NCBI RefSeq assembly: GCF_026213295.1
Contig: NC_079412.1
Coordinates: forward strand, 3,675,813 to 3,739,812
Source: Gadus chalcogrammus
Lineage: Eukaryota; Chordata; Actinopteri; Gadiformes; Gadidae
Direction of reading: 5' to 3'
DNA: 64,000 bases
Shown in pieces: positions 1 to 30,000 of the stretch; position 1 is the stretch's first letter; each line of letters begins with the position of its first letter. A program made the position numbers and the translations under genes. The notes under the pieces were generated by a model. It worked only from the letters and a program-made list of their open reading frames with translations. It searched no databases and was not told the DNA's origin.

Positions 1-293
1 TAATTCTTACAGTAAAATCATACAAAAATAATTTACTATATTGTTTTAATAAAGCAGTTGGGAGCACTTAAATGATTTCTTTTTGAAAATGTGGTTTGAG
101 ACATGGTAAATGTGCATATATTTATCAATATTATCGATTGATTATCCATTCACAAACAAGCCTTAGCCACCATATTGCTAACCATTGCAAAAATAGTATG
201 TAGAAAACACTCAAACATTTCTGTTGACCCAATATCTATATGTAGGTTCCTTTAACTGAGTGGGACAGGTAGATAAGGTGTTTTCTCCTTCCA
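1..293. other. 3' flank of the transferrin-like gene
   Basis: This AT-rich stretch lies downstream of the minus-strand stop codon at 294-296. It should contain the 3' UTR and polyadenylation site of the transferrin-like gene. The only near-signal I see is an ATTAAA on the minus strand around 44-49. I see no ORF or repeat. Confidence 0.5.
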
Positions 294-6915
<6,622 letters not shown>

Positions 6916-7675
6916 TGTGTCCTTGTTCACTCAGATATCTTCAGATATATTAATTCCAGATTGTAATCCCAGCACAGTGCTGCTGTCTGTCAGAACTCTG
7001 ATCCTTATGCAGACTATAGGAACAGGCAGTGGTAGCGGAGGGAAATTATACTAAAGCATGTGAGGGGGGATCCACATGAAAGAGGAAAGCTGTTTTTTTT
7101 TCCAGGCACATATGGAAGATATTTAACACCATCCGTCACGTGGTACGCTCACTGAAGCAGGTTTGACGTCTCTGAAGGGTAAAATGTGGGGCTTCCTTCA
7201 TGGGTGGGGGGGTGTGCTTAAGGTGACCATTTCACAACCAGTAATATACAAAAAGTTTTTAAGTGGCATTATGTAACCTTTACACTGCAACTATTTCTGT
7301 GCAAAGATTGAACCTTATCATTGTAGCCTGTAACCACATCTGTCATCAAATAATAAATTAATCCAAACATGGATCTATCCTCTTATCTTTTGGTCTGTAA
7401 GTCTATTTGGTCTGTGAAGAACTACGATAGTAAACAGTCAGAAACTCTATACTTAAAACAACCAAGAGGTTCAAAGCAGCATCCTTTTAAATGATTACAA
7501 AATAAAATAGGAAATATGTACATGTGCAAAGAAAACAAACACAAAACATGCCAAGATTAGAAAGATTTTATTACAAACCAAAAATACATAAATTACATTG
7601 ATTTCAAAATATTTTCTTCAAGATTAAATTAAATCTGCAAATGTGGAACAGTTTATATAAAAATATCCCAGTAGT
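6916..7675. promoter_or_regulatory. 5' flank and presumed promoter of the transferrin-like gene
   Basis: This is the region upstream of the minus-strand start codon. A TATA-like TGCATAAGG lies roughly 90 bp upstream of the ATG, near 7000. No other element is clear. It also separates the transferrin-like gene from the sfi1 3' end. Confidence 0.3.
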
Positions 7676-8636
7676 AGAGAGTGATCTTGGGGTAGAGAGT
7701 GTTCAGAGTGTCTCGGTGGTAGAGAGTGATCAGAGTGTCTCGTGGTAGAGAGTGATCAGAGTGTCTCGTGGTAGAGAGTGATCAGAGTGTCTTGGGGTAG
7801 AGAGTGATCAGAGTCTCGGTGGTAGAGAGTGATCAGAGTGTGTCGGTGGTAGAGTGATCAGAGTGTCTCGTGGTAGAGAGTGATCAGTGTCTCGGTGGTA
7901 GTGAGTGATCAGAGTGTGTCGGTGGTTGAGTGAACAGAGTGTCTCGGTGGTAGAGTGATCAGAGTGTCGCGTTTGTAGAGAGTGATCAGAGTGTGTCGGT
8001 GGTAGATTGAACAGAGTGTCTCGGTGGTAGAGAGTGATCAGTGTCTTGGTGGTAGAGAGTGATCAGAGTCTTGGTGGTAGAGAGTGATCAGAGTGTGTCG
8101 GTGGTAGAGAGTGATCAGAGTGTCTCGGTGGTAGAGAGTGATCAGAGTGTCTCGGTGGTAGAGAGTGATCAGAGTGTGTCGGTGGTGGAGTGAACAGAGT
8201 GTCTCGGTGGTAGAGAGTGATCAGAGTGTCTCGGTGGTAGAGAGTGATCAGAGTGTGTCGGTGGTAGAGTGAACAGAGTGTCTCGGTGGTAGAGTGATCA
8301 GAGGGTGTCGGTGGTAGAGTGATCAGAGTGGCTCGGTGGTAGAGAGTGATCAGAGTGTGTCGGTGGTAGAGAGTGATCAGAGTGTGTCGGTGGTAGAGAG
8401 TGATCAGAGTATGTCGGTGGTAGAGTGAACAGAGTCTCTCGGTGGTAGAGAGTGATCAGAGTGTGTCGGTGGTAGAGAGTGATCAGAGTATGTCGGTGGT
8501 AGAGTGAACAGAGCCTCTCGGTGGTAGAGAGTGATCAGAGTGTGTCGGTGGTAGAGTGATCAGAGTGTTTTGGTGGTAGAGTGAACAGAGTGTCTCGGTG
8601 GTAGAGTGATCAGAGTGTCTCGGTGGTAGAGAGTGA

Positions 8637-8655
<19 letters not shown>
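7676..8655. repeat. 27-bp minisatellite
   Basis: Roughly 35 units of about 27 bp with core GGTAGAGAGTGATCAGAGTG are arranged head to tail, with 25-bp variants lacking one AG. The array sits between the transferrin promoter and the end of sfi1. The sfi1 stop codon (8637-8639) lies in its last unit. There is no spacer diversity, so it is not CRISPR-like. Confidence 0.95.
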
Positions 8656-19680
<11,025 letters not shown>

Positions 19681-20406
19681 GTCTCATATGTGCATGCGCA
19701 GCTTCCTGAACGCGTGGACATCACAATACTGACTTTCTTTCTGTCTATACCTCTCTCTCCCCCCCAACCCACCCCCACACACACTGGACAATGTTCTATT
19801 GCATTATATTTATATTTACATCTACCTCTGGCTGTTTCTTATATGGAATTTTAAATTATGTGCAATATTGCTCACTTTGAAGTTTGTATCGACTTTCTAT
19901 TGACATATTTTTTTGACTTTTGTCCATTTTGTTGTTTGTCAACTGTACTGTACTGTCTGTTGCTACTGGATACCTGCATGGCCCCAAGGGGATGAATAAA
20001 GTATCTAATTACTTACGCTAGACAAAAAACGAGGATAGAAAACTTTGTAATAGCTCCTAACAGCTGGGAACCAAATGTTTTGATGACACTACTGCTGTTC
20101 ACCCAGACCGCCGCGCACCGCCATCTGGGTCCAGAGCGCATGCGCCTACCGGGTCCGGAACCCTAACTTTATAAATACGAGAAGCTCGCCGGAGGGTTCA
20201 CTCTTCGCATTGTTATCTTGTAAATGTGTCGAAAAAATAATTTTTCCGAATTTTCCCTTTTCATTAAATAAACGATGTATCACGATTAAAGGCTTTAATC
20301 ATTGGCCCAAACTTTCGTACCTGCTTCGAGTTCTGTCGGTCCCTTGACAGACGAACCGTTGGTTTTGATTAAAGGGCCAACAACAATATGGTGCCTCACG
20401 CAATGC
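19681..20406. promoter_or_regulatory. sfi1 5' flank, part of the divergent sfi1/eif4enif1 interval
   Basis: This is the sequence between the sfi1 start codon and the tandem duplication. GC-richer patches near 20100-20200 would suit a TATA-less sfi1 promoter on the minus strand. I see no confident core element. Confidence 0.3.
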
Positions 20407-20668
20407 CTCTTCAATAAGATACATTATAGTAATACTCTTAACAGACCAGTGATATTGAGGAAATAACGTATTCATTTTGAAATACATATAATACCCATTA
20501 TAAATCACATACTTTGCAGTACTCACTACATTGGAGCAATGCCTCTTAAATGAAATACATATTAGTAATACCCTTAACGGACGCGACATATGGAGGAAAT
20601 AACGTATACATTTTGAAAAACATTTAATACTCATTATAAATCTCATACTTTGTAGTATTCACTACATT
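20407..20668. repeat. Tandem duplication of about 130 bp
   Basis: Two adjacent diverged copies (about 20407-20534 and 20542-20668) share GGAAATAACGTAT, CATTATAAAT and CACTACATTGGA. They lie between the divergent sfi1 and eif4enif1 genes and have no coding content. Confidence 0.8.
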
Positions 20669-20779
20669 GGAACACTCGCTGCTCACAGCCAACGCAGCAG
20701 GTATTTGCAGTCAGGCGCGCCGGGCCCATTGTTATCCCCGGAGGACCTTCTTAAAGCGGCGGTCTGGGGCAGGTCGCTG

Positions 20780-21062
20780 CTACGACTGAGAGAACAGAAG
20801 GAGCGTACCTAGCGATACACACTGTGTCGGCACCAGATCACTGACGGTTTTTCATTTTAGACGTTGTAATTGACTTTATTTCTCTTTTGATATTGTTCAT
20901 CCGTTTATTTCCGAAGTGACCGGGCGGACTTGGAGTTGTGTGTTTGCTGGGTGGGCATTATCCCATTCCCCAGCTAGTTAGCTGGCTAGCTGAAGCTAGG
21001 CTAGCTAGCTAGCCACCTAACTACTCACTGACGGCTAGCGTCAGACGGTATCCCAAACAACA
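20780..21062 (+). promoter_or_regulatory. Presumed promoter and non-coding first exon of eif4enif1
   Basis: This GC-richer block precedes eif4enif1 and ends at a good donor (ACAACA|GTGAGT at 21063). A first non-coding exon joined to the acceptor at 21724 would fit the gene structure. The block includes a GCTAG-rich palindromic patch near 20975-21015. No transcript evidence is available, so the start site is unknown. Confidence 0.4.
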
Positions 21063-21778
21063 GTGAGTATGTTTCATTGGTATTATATTATTAATTGAGC
21101 CTCTGTACCTGCATTCCATAATGCAATGTGTTTTATTTGTGTATAGCATGGCCAGTCACTCAAGGCTTTTCGGTGAGAGTGATGTGTATATATACGTGCT
21201 AATGTTGGGTACAAGCTTTGTTAAAAATGCTAACAACAATTTTTTTTCAGAAATCTGATACGATGCAATGATTAGTGAATGAATGCCTTGGTTACCTTGT
21301 ATGGCTGCTGTTGATCAACTGTTTGGCCTCATCAGAAGGGGTCTATAACCGTAACGTTAGTTCATTTTGCATAGTTAATTGGCGTGTAGGGCTCACAAAG
21401 CGGTTCTCCGGCCGGTATCAATTAACTCTGATTAGCCATTAGCATTTGGTTAGTATTTGTGCTCGACTGCACCAGCACGTCTGACATTTGTTTGAATGTG
21501 AAACTTGTAAAAGCATAAAGATTGTATAATGAAGATTAATTCAGGCCAATTTGCATTTCATTTAGGCTAATTATGACTAGAACCTCAATCCGTTTCTTAA
21601 TTCCCTCTCCAACGTGCATACCTACCTACAATTATTCAAATTACAAGGAAAACGACTAATTTAAGAATGATCAAAGGTGTTGGTATAAATTGAAGTGAAT
21701 TGAACTGAAAATTATTCTTGCAGGAATATTTCCATTCTTGGGTTTGAGGCTCTGCTTGGTTGGCTGCACGAATCAGCC

Positions 21779-24576
21779 ATGGAGAATGAGGCATGTGCTG
21801 AGAAGGTCTGGGATGGGGATGGGGATGTGGAAGTGGAGAAGGTGAAGGAACCACCAGTAGTAACTGTATCTCCTTACAGATACTCCAAGGTAATGAAAAC
21901 GGATGAGGAATCAACATAAACATCTATATTTTTCAAGTTGACTTTATAAACATTGTGAGCAAACTTGCAGGAGGAGCTTCTGGCAATTAAGGAATTGCCA
22001 TGCTCTAATGAAAGGCCAGAATGTCTTGCGGACAAATATGACAGGTATACTATAATGCTTGGTGACTGTACAATGGATAGCCGCTTAGAATGCAATTATT
22101 TTATTTCAGTAATGTGTAATCATAATAATGATACAAGGATGACATTGATTTTTTTTTCAATTTGTTCAATCCAAAAGCATAGTCAAGCAACTCGTTTGTA
22201 ATTTGATGTCATGACACTGTTGGATGTGAACATTTTCTCTGGTGTCTTTAGTGATGGTGTCTGGGACCCAGAGAAGTGGCATGCCTCACTGTACCCCACT
22301 TCAGAGCGTACCTCTCCAGTGGAAGGCTTCAAGAAGGAGTACCTGGAAGAGCGAGCTCCTTTGAAGAGAAGAATTCCAGGTAAGGGGCTACAATTAATGT
22401 TCATTTTCTGTTAAAGGGTCACTTCAAAGAGAAATGCAGTGCTGAAACATATCAGGAAATGAGACTGTAGCATTTTGAAGTAGTTAAATGGACATTTGTA
22501 AGCTTGTATATTTCTCCTATGACTTTTCATCTCCTTCTGAGATTTGGATTAAGATGCTTCGAGAGTTGTAAAGGGAGCAGGTAATGGGACAGACAGATTT
22601 CTTAACTAAATGGATGGGCCATTTCTAACAAAATTATACTAAGCAAATTACTATGTTTTAAGCCGTTATTGACAACGTAGGGGAAAAGTCTCAGTTAACA
22701 TCTGTTGGACATGTTTGGCAAAAAAAACATCCAAAATCCATTGACAGAACTGTTAATTTCCCAACATTTCAACGACCTCAGATCCCCGTGAAAGACTAAA
22801 GGAGGATGATCTGGACGTGGTCCTCAGCCCGCAGCGGCGGAGCTTTGGAGGAGGATGTCAGGGAATTGCTGCCCCGGCACCCCTGGCCCGCCGCCCCATC
22901 AGCCCTCTGGAGAACAAGGAGAACGAAAGCCTCCGCCTGGGCGGAGCGCGTAGGATCGGCAGTGGCCGCATCATCCCCGCCAGGGCCTTCGAGAGGGAGT
23001 CGCGTATGGAGAAGGAGAGGGAGCGTGAGAGGGACTTCAAGGATAAGAGATTCAGGGTCAGTTAAGGAGCCTTGTTTGGCTAGATGGCTGATCTTTTCTT
23101 TCAGCTACCAGAAAATGGCTTTATTTGTTGGATACAAAATTTAATTTCCCTCTAAACTGAAGCAATCTCGTTTGGTGTTAACTTTACTTTTTTTTGTGAC
23201 GCTATTTTTGAAATATGGAATTGTGTAGACCTCACTTTCAGTTTGGTTGGTTTTAAAATATTAATGCTAGGTTAGGCAATTTGGAGTTACCAGTCAATAT
23301 TGAAAGCATCTATCGGAAGGCCCCCCTACTTTAAAAATATTTCTTTAACTTGCTAGCTTTAGCAAATGATCTGCTAGCCTTTTGAAAGACTCAATAATGT
23401 TGAATTAATACACAGGCAAAAGCTGGATAGATGGAAAGCCATCCAATAATTTGATTGGATTCTTATTACATGACAGCAACAGCCATAGATGCCACATTTA
23501 AACCAAATAATGTCAGGGAACTTGATTTGTTGTCGAAGTTTAAAGATATTTTGAGAAAAAATTTGAGCAATGCTTCCAAGTTGTGTGTCTTTATCCTAGC
23601 TTTAATTGAGATTAGTCTGGATAAATTTGTGTTGACATATTTCTCCCATGCAGAGGGACTTTGGGGACAAACGGGTGTTCAGCGAGAGAAGAAGAAACGA
23701 CTCGTATGCAGAGGAGGAGCCAGAGTGGTTTTCCGGCGGTCCTACGAGCCAATCTGAGACTATTGAGCTCATTGGATTTGATGACAAGATCCTGGAGGAT
23801 GATAAGCGCAGGTCGAAGCGGTCGAGGAGGCGTACGGAGTCTCTGAAGGAAGGCATGTTGAATACTAATGTCAAGAGACAATTCAACCTCAAAATTATAG
23901 CTGTTCATGGGCAGCCAGTGTTTTATCTTTATAATCTGCCTGTTGTTGGACTCTTATGTTTTGGAATACTTTCAGTGCGTAGGATCTTATCAAGGTCGGG
24001 GATGGCCCCCAACCCTGGCTGTGTTGGTCCCATGCCCTTCCAGTTGGATGGAGCAGTAATATATTTGCGTATTGGTACTTTTTTTTTTTTTAAATGATTG
24101 TTTGTGTGTCTGAAGAGTGCAACGGCGGCCTACCTGAGGAGCCCGACGTGGTCAGAGACTCGACCGCTGACCAGGAGGTCCCCCACCCAGAGGTCCTGCC
24201 AGAGCAGTCGGGCGGCGACTTCGACTTCAACGAGTTCTTCAATCTGGAGAAGACGATGCCAGGACTGGCCTCCGTAAGTCCCAAAGACCGCTGAATGTCT
24301 TGTCATCATGGATGTGCATTAGTTGTTGGTTATGGTCAGGAGTTTCATCTTCCTCTAAAAGGGGATTCTGGAGCCCTTGGGTTCTAATCTTGCACCAGGT
24401 GCTGTTTAATCACTATTCCGATGTCCTTCCCTTTCAGATGATAGAGGATGTTCTAGGAGAAGGTCCGGTGTCAGCCAGCCGCTTCAGCCAGTGGTTCTCA
24501 AGTAACCTAAGTCCTTCAGGGAGCCGCTCTAGCAGCCTTAGGTCGACTCCGCATGAGGAACTGGAGCGACTGGCAG
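21779..24576 (+). CDS. eif4enif1: eIF4E transporter 4E-T, 5' part only (seven coding exons)
   Basis: Coding exons are 21779-21889, 21971-22044, 22252-22379, 22782-23056, 23654-23852, 24116-24273 and 24438-24576. They encode about 361 residues of a protein that is about 985 residues in human. 4E-T carries eIF4E into the nucleus and P-bodies and represses translation. Spanning the exon 1/2 junction is the eIF4E-binding motif YSKEELL (YxxxxL-phi). Then come DSDGVWDPEKWHASLYP, VLSPQRRSFGGG, an Arg-rich nuclear-localisation segment (RRSKRSRRR), DFDFNEFFNL and MIEDVLGEG, in the order of vertebrate 4E-T. The intron after exon 5 begins with GC (GAAG|GCATGT), and the phase requires it. The gene stops at HEELERLAG with a normal donor. 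No later exons occur in the window, so the remainder was lost at the assembly break. It is divergently arranged with sfi1. Confidence 0.93.
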
Positions 24577-24849
24577 GTAAACCGTCCTTTACTGTCGTGC
24601 ATGAATCACCCAGATGGTGCTGAAGATGCCAACCAGTATTTGCTCGACGCACTGAAATAATTTTGCACCATTTAATAATTTTGAAAAACATTCTTAACGG
24701 CAGTTCTTAAAGATCCCATGCCATTCTATTTTATGGATGCTTTAATATAGGTATTAGTGGGCCACAAACACAGTATTCAAAGACGTCCCCGAAATTCAGC
24801 CGTGGTGCAGAGTTACAGTCACTCCGAAACAGTCGCACATTGAGCTTCC

Positions 24850-25255
24850 CCCAAACGCGCTGTTTCGGTGGGCGTGTCAAGGCAGGTCAAGGAGGGGGGT
24901 GGGGGTGTGGCCCTGAGCAGCTTGTAGCCACAGTACCATGCGCTCTGTATACGGTGGGCGTGTCAAGGCAGGTCAAGGAGGGGGGTGGGGGTGTGGCCCT
25001 GAGCAGCTTGTAGCCACTGACAGTACCATGCGCTCTGTTTACGGTGGATGTATCGCAATGGCTCGTAGAAACCCATATTATACATAGATATCTATATCAT
25101 ATAATGTATAATATATATTATCACCTGGCCCTGAGCAGCTTGTAGCCACGGTACCATGCGCTCTGTTTACGGTGGATGCATCGCAATGGCTCTTAGAAAC
25201 CCATATTATACATGGATATCTATATCATATAATATATAATATATATTATCACGGC
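24850..25255. repeat. Complex tandem duplications
   Basis: A GC-rich unit containing GGCCCTGAGCAGCTTGTAGC occurs at about 24910, 25000 and 25128. An AT-rich unit containing CCATATTATACAT and TATCTATATCATATAAT occurs at about 25070 and 25200. The pattern suggests repeated local duplication of a transposon end, perhaps inflated by assembly. Confidence 0.75.
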
Positions 25256-26163
25256 CAAAAGCTGTGTGAGCCTCCAGACGATAGGTTATAATGAATCTCA
25301 AACGACCGCGTCTACTTCAGATTGATGTGGAAGTGGAAGAACCAGAGACGTCGGAGAACCCGACGAAGTACTTTGTGATTCATTATATCGTCTGGACGCG
25401 CACACAGCTTTTGGCCGTGATAATATGTATTATTTGATATAGATATCTATGTATTATATGATATCATTTAGATGTAGAGCTCCAGGACTGTAACGCAAGT
25501 GTTGTACACTTCCTTGTTATTTGGATAACCGTTCTGCTGTTGGTGTGATGGCGCATAACACGTCGGACTCTCGTCTATGGTATTTCTACAACGAGACTCG
25601 TAGTGGGGGTTATCTCAGCCATGGTTGAGATTGAATTGGGGGAAAGGAACTTTGGCTTTGACTCCCTGAAGTAGGCTACATGAACCACGACATGGAGGAG
25701 AAAGGGATTGTCCCGCTTGTATCCCGCTTGAGCCCTGCTTCCCGCCGCCTCGGCAGCGGTCAGCGCTAATCACCGCCTCCTGAAGCCGAGGCGGTGGTCC
25801 ATCGGCAGCGAGGCTCCGGCGGGAGACGACCGCGGTCAACAATACCTTTCTCCTCCATGTCGTGGTTCATGACTTCAGGGAGTCGAAGCCAAAGTTCCTT
25901 TCCCCCAATTCAATCTCAACCATGGCTGAGATAACCCCCACTACGAGTCTAGTTGTAGAAATACCATAGACGAGAGTCCGACGTGTTATGCGCCATCACA
26001 CCAACAGCAGAACGGTTATCCAAATAACAAGGAAGTGTACCTACAACACTTGCGTTACAGTCCTGGAGCTCTATATCTAAATAATATCATATAATACATA
26101 GAAATCTGTATCATTTAATACATATTATGACGGCCAAAAGCTGTGAGCGACTCCAGACGATAT
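25245..26163. mobile_element. Large fold-back (inverted-repeat) element
   Basis: Arms of roughly 320 bp at about 25370-25700 and 25850-26163 are inverted copies. The outer ends carry CAGCTTTTGGCCGT and its reverse ACGGCCAAAAGCTGTG. Further in, TTATTTGGATAACCGTTCTG pairs with CAGAACGGTTATCCAAATAA. A third terminus copy at 25252 makes a nested smaller inverted repeat. The GC-rich centre (25740-25840) is also partly palindromic. I infer a MITE-like fold-back transposon. The assembly gap begins exactly where the right arm ends. Confidence 0.75.
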
Positions 26164-26263
26164 NNNNNNNNNNNNNNNNNNNNNNNNNNNNNNNNNNNNN
26201 NNNNNNNNNNNNNNNNNNNNNNNNNNNNNNNNNNNNNNNNNNNNNNNNNNNNNNNNNNNNNNN
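26164..26263. other. Assembly gap, 100 N
   Basis: Exactly 100 ambiguous bases, the conventional placeholder for a gap of unknown size. The left edge is the fold-back element and the right edge is inside a hAT transposase. Its true length is unknown. Confidence 1.
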
Positions 26264-26768
26264 TGTTTGTGAAACCAAACTTCTTTTCATCTCCTCTACT
26301 TTCTGGTGCCTTTGAGTCATGTCCATGTCCTTGAACTTGTCGTGGTGTTTCGTTTCAGTGTCTTCTAATGTTGTACTCTTTGGTTATAGCCACGTTGGCT
26401 CCACATACAAGACATGTAGGTATGTCTTTTACGTGTGTAAACAGATATTCTGTCTCCCACTTCTCCAGAAAGCTCCTGTTTTTTGCCTTTCTTTTCGCCA
26501 TTTTTGGGATGAGTAGCACAGTGCCAGTAGCAGTCACTGTCAACAGAGGGCACGCCAGGTAGGTGTTTCGCGCCAAAGCACGAGCAGAGCATTCTGGGAT
26601 TTGTAGTATTAGCAGCACATGCGCTGTATAATACCGGCGGGCGAGAAAAAATAAATAAAAAAATACCGGCGGGCCAGCTCTAGTAGTCATTGGGTATTGC
26701 CTCGCGGGGCCAAATATAATTACACTGCGGGCCATATTTGGCCCGCGGGCCACAGTTTGACACCCCTG
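26264..26768 (-). mobile_element. 5' fragment of a GTF2IRD2/ZBED-type hAT transposon
   Basis: The outer end at 26768 is the hAT terminus CAGGGGTGTCAAACTG (read on the minus strand). Inward, an open frame starts near 26520 with AKRKAKNRSFLEKWETEY and contains a BED-finger signature (C..C...H....H, with CLVCGANV). A frameshift near 26355 separates it from DMDMTQRHQKVEEMKRSL. The element is cut off by the N gap, so only the N-terminal DNA-binding part is present. Confidence 0.8.
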
Positions 26769-27090
26769 CTATAACCTATTAATCAATACATTATTTAAAT
26801 AATTGACATGACACTTTGTTCGAAAACATTTTGTTCATAGAGGGAGGTGTCAATGTGCGTAAAAACTTCCAATCTACTTTATCATCTTGCTAAGCGTTAG
26901 AAGGGATAGAAAAGTGAAGCAGCTCTCAGTGATCAGAGGGACGAAGTTTCCTTACGGCCGGAAGGCGTTTCTTTGCGTCAGCCCCGTTGTGTGTGAGGTT
27001 GGTTAAAGGCAAAACCACATGCCGTTGTTACACGATATCCAAGCCGGAACCCCGGGGTGCTGAATGATGTGTGTGTCTGTATCTCCCCAG

Positions 27091-30000
27091 ACCAGACCAT
27101 CTGAACGGACACATAAAACAGGTTCACACCACGGAGAGACCCCACAAATGCCAGGTGAGGACTTTAGACATTACTTTAACATACCGTCTTACGTTTGAGG
27201 CCCATAGCGATCAGCTGTAGACGTTCTGGTTCGGTCTTCCAGATCTGTAACGCCTCTTTCGCCACCCGGGACCGGCTGCGGTCGCACCTGGCCTGCCACG
27301 AGGACAAGATCCCCTGCAAGGTGTGTGGCAAATTCCTGCGGGCCGCCTACATGACGGACCACCTCAAGAAGCACAGTGAGGGGACCCACAACTACTGCGG
27401 CATCTGCAACAAAGGTGAGATGCCCACTGGTCACCATCTCTCCGTCGGTGAAGCTGTTGAGAGCCATGACAGGCTGAGTCCGTGTGATCACCCCTGCCAG
27501 GTGTGCTCAACCTCCAGAGCTTTTCCTGCAAGGGGCAAACTAGTCGGCAAGAGGTACAGAGTCAACTAAATAGAACAACTTTACACTAGTCATTTATCTA
27601 ACCTGGACCCTATTTTCTGGTAATGTTGAGTCTAAGGGACACATGGGGGCAAGTTATTTTTTTTAATTGGTCCAGTATTAAATAAGAAGGCTGCAACTGT
27701 CATCGAACTGGCTGCAAAGTAATCCTTAGAGGCAATAGTGCCACGTTAATGCACATCCTCTGAATGCACTTGGTTTTGTCACTGACGGGCTCCGATCATG
27801 TTCCATCATTACGGGAAGGATCCTGACAGGGAAATACAACTTTGTTTTTTTACCTTTGGCTTGACCTCGGTCTGTTTGTTATTGTGTCCAACCAAGTCTC
27901 ACTTACGAGAGTTGAGTTGTTTGAGGAAGAGAACGGGGAAAGACGTGAGAGAGTGCTGGAGAGAGCAGAGCTTGTGGTGTTTGACTAGAGAACGCATAGT
28001 TTTGGGTTATTTTAAGATTCTTACGAGTGGTTAAAGAGCTGAGATTGTAATAGGGGAATATCTTGCAACAACGGGATTTCAGCCTTGGTTCGACACAATA
28101 ACAAACAGAACAATCAGGCGAAGGTCAGGAAACTTTTAGTTTAATTTCTCTGCAGGGCTCCTTTCCATGATGACAGAATATAACTTGAGCCTGTTGGCGA
28201 TAAAGTGGCAATGTCACGCCCCTTCAGGTAGAGCCCATGGGACCTATGAGATCAAAAAATATGTATGGGTTTCAATGGAGAGAAAGTAATTATCTTCTGG
28301 TCCCAGTCTTTATATGCCCCGGATTACACATATGTTGTTTGTGGATTTAAATTATAATTTTTCATGTCAAGAGTTTGACCGTTTATTGTTCAATTGTTCA
28401 GTTAAAGGCTGTAGAGAAAACACAATGAGAAAGACTACATGTCTCGTATGTGCCGTCACGCTCCCTGCGACTGACGTGGACAAAACCGACAATCTCCCCA
28501 TCGGCATAACTGAAACTCTGCACATGCCCCAACTTATAATGGTTTTCACCTCTTTTGATGCTTTTATCCTCCCCTTGGCAAAAACCTAACATTATCAAAC
28601 TTCTTCACGAAGATGTTTCGTTTTCTTTGCATAAAAAATGATCATTTAAATCCACAAACAACATATGTTTAACAGGGGCATATAAAGACTGGGACCAGAA
28701 TACTTTCTCTCCATTGAAACCGATTCATATTTTTCGATCTCATAGGTCCCATGGGCTCTACCGGAAGGGGCGGGACTTCGCCACTCTATTACAAGCCCTT
28801 TAGAATATTTGGATAGACATTTCTGCTAGGGTGGTTATTGGGTAGCAATTATCTGTTCCGTGACTAACATTTGGACTGGATTATCACTACCACTTAAATG
28901 GTAAAATACTACCAAAGTACTTATATAGTACATTCTTCATAGTATATTTATTCTAATCTGTCAACTCTTTATAACCAAAAATCACCAGACCTAGTAGAAT
29001 CACATCCCATTGTGCCACTTTAATTGATAACATATTTACCAATGATATTGAAAATAATACAATGAGCGGACTATTAATCAGTGACCACCTACCAGTGTTT
29101 ACAGTTTATAACAGCAACTACCAGAGAAATCAGTCAGAGGAAAAACTAAAATACAGACGTGTGAGGACAGAGGAAACTATGAGCTCATTAAAAAATGATT
29201 TACTGGCACAAAATTGGGAAAAGGTATATAATGAAAGTGATATTGATAATGCATATGAAACCTTTTTAAGAATATTCACATCAATATATGATAAAAAATT
29301 GTCCAATAAAACGATACTACAGAAAACAAAAATACAAAGATCAACCATGGTTCACGAAGGGATTACAAAATGCCTGTAAAAAGAAAAATACACTATATAG
29401 AGAATTCATAAAACAAAGGACTAAAGAGGGCAGAAAAGAAATATAAAAACTATAAAAACAAGTTAACCAAAATTATAAGGGTATGTAGGAAAGAATACTA
29501 TAGTAAAATATTATATCATAACAAAAGCAATATTAAAGGAATATGGGACATATTAAATAGTATTATTAAAATAATGCTAATCAACAGAGTTACCCTCAAT
29601 ATTTTATTGATAAAAACATTAAAAAGGACAATATGGACGATGTGGTCAACAGCTTTAATAATTTTTTTGTAAATGTTGGACCAAACCTGGCAAGAAAAAT
29701 TCCAGATCCATTGTTACCTGAGGATTGGAATGATAACCTTATAGTGAGAAATCCCAGTTCATGTTCCTCACAGCAGTGGAAGAAAAAGAAAATCATAGAT
29801 ATTGTAAATAAATGTAAATACAAAACATCTACTGATTCAAATGAAATTGATATGAAAGTTGTAAAAAGGTCATTGAGGGGATTTCTGAACCACTTACATA
29901 CATCTGTAACTTATCATTCCAAACCGGAAAATTTCCTAACAACATGAAAATAGCTAAAGTTGTGCCGCTGTATAAAACTGGGGATAGACACCACTTCACA

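Noticed and set aside
22858..23040. Minus-strand ORFs over eif4enif1 exon 22782-23056 and others at 23602-23908
   Set aside because: They are antisense to clearly homologous coding exons with correct splice sites.
26111..26334. ORFs running through the N gap
   Set aside because: The X residues come from ambiguous bases; continuity across the gap cannot be assumed.
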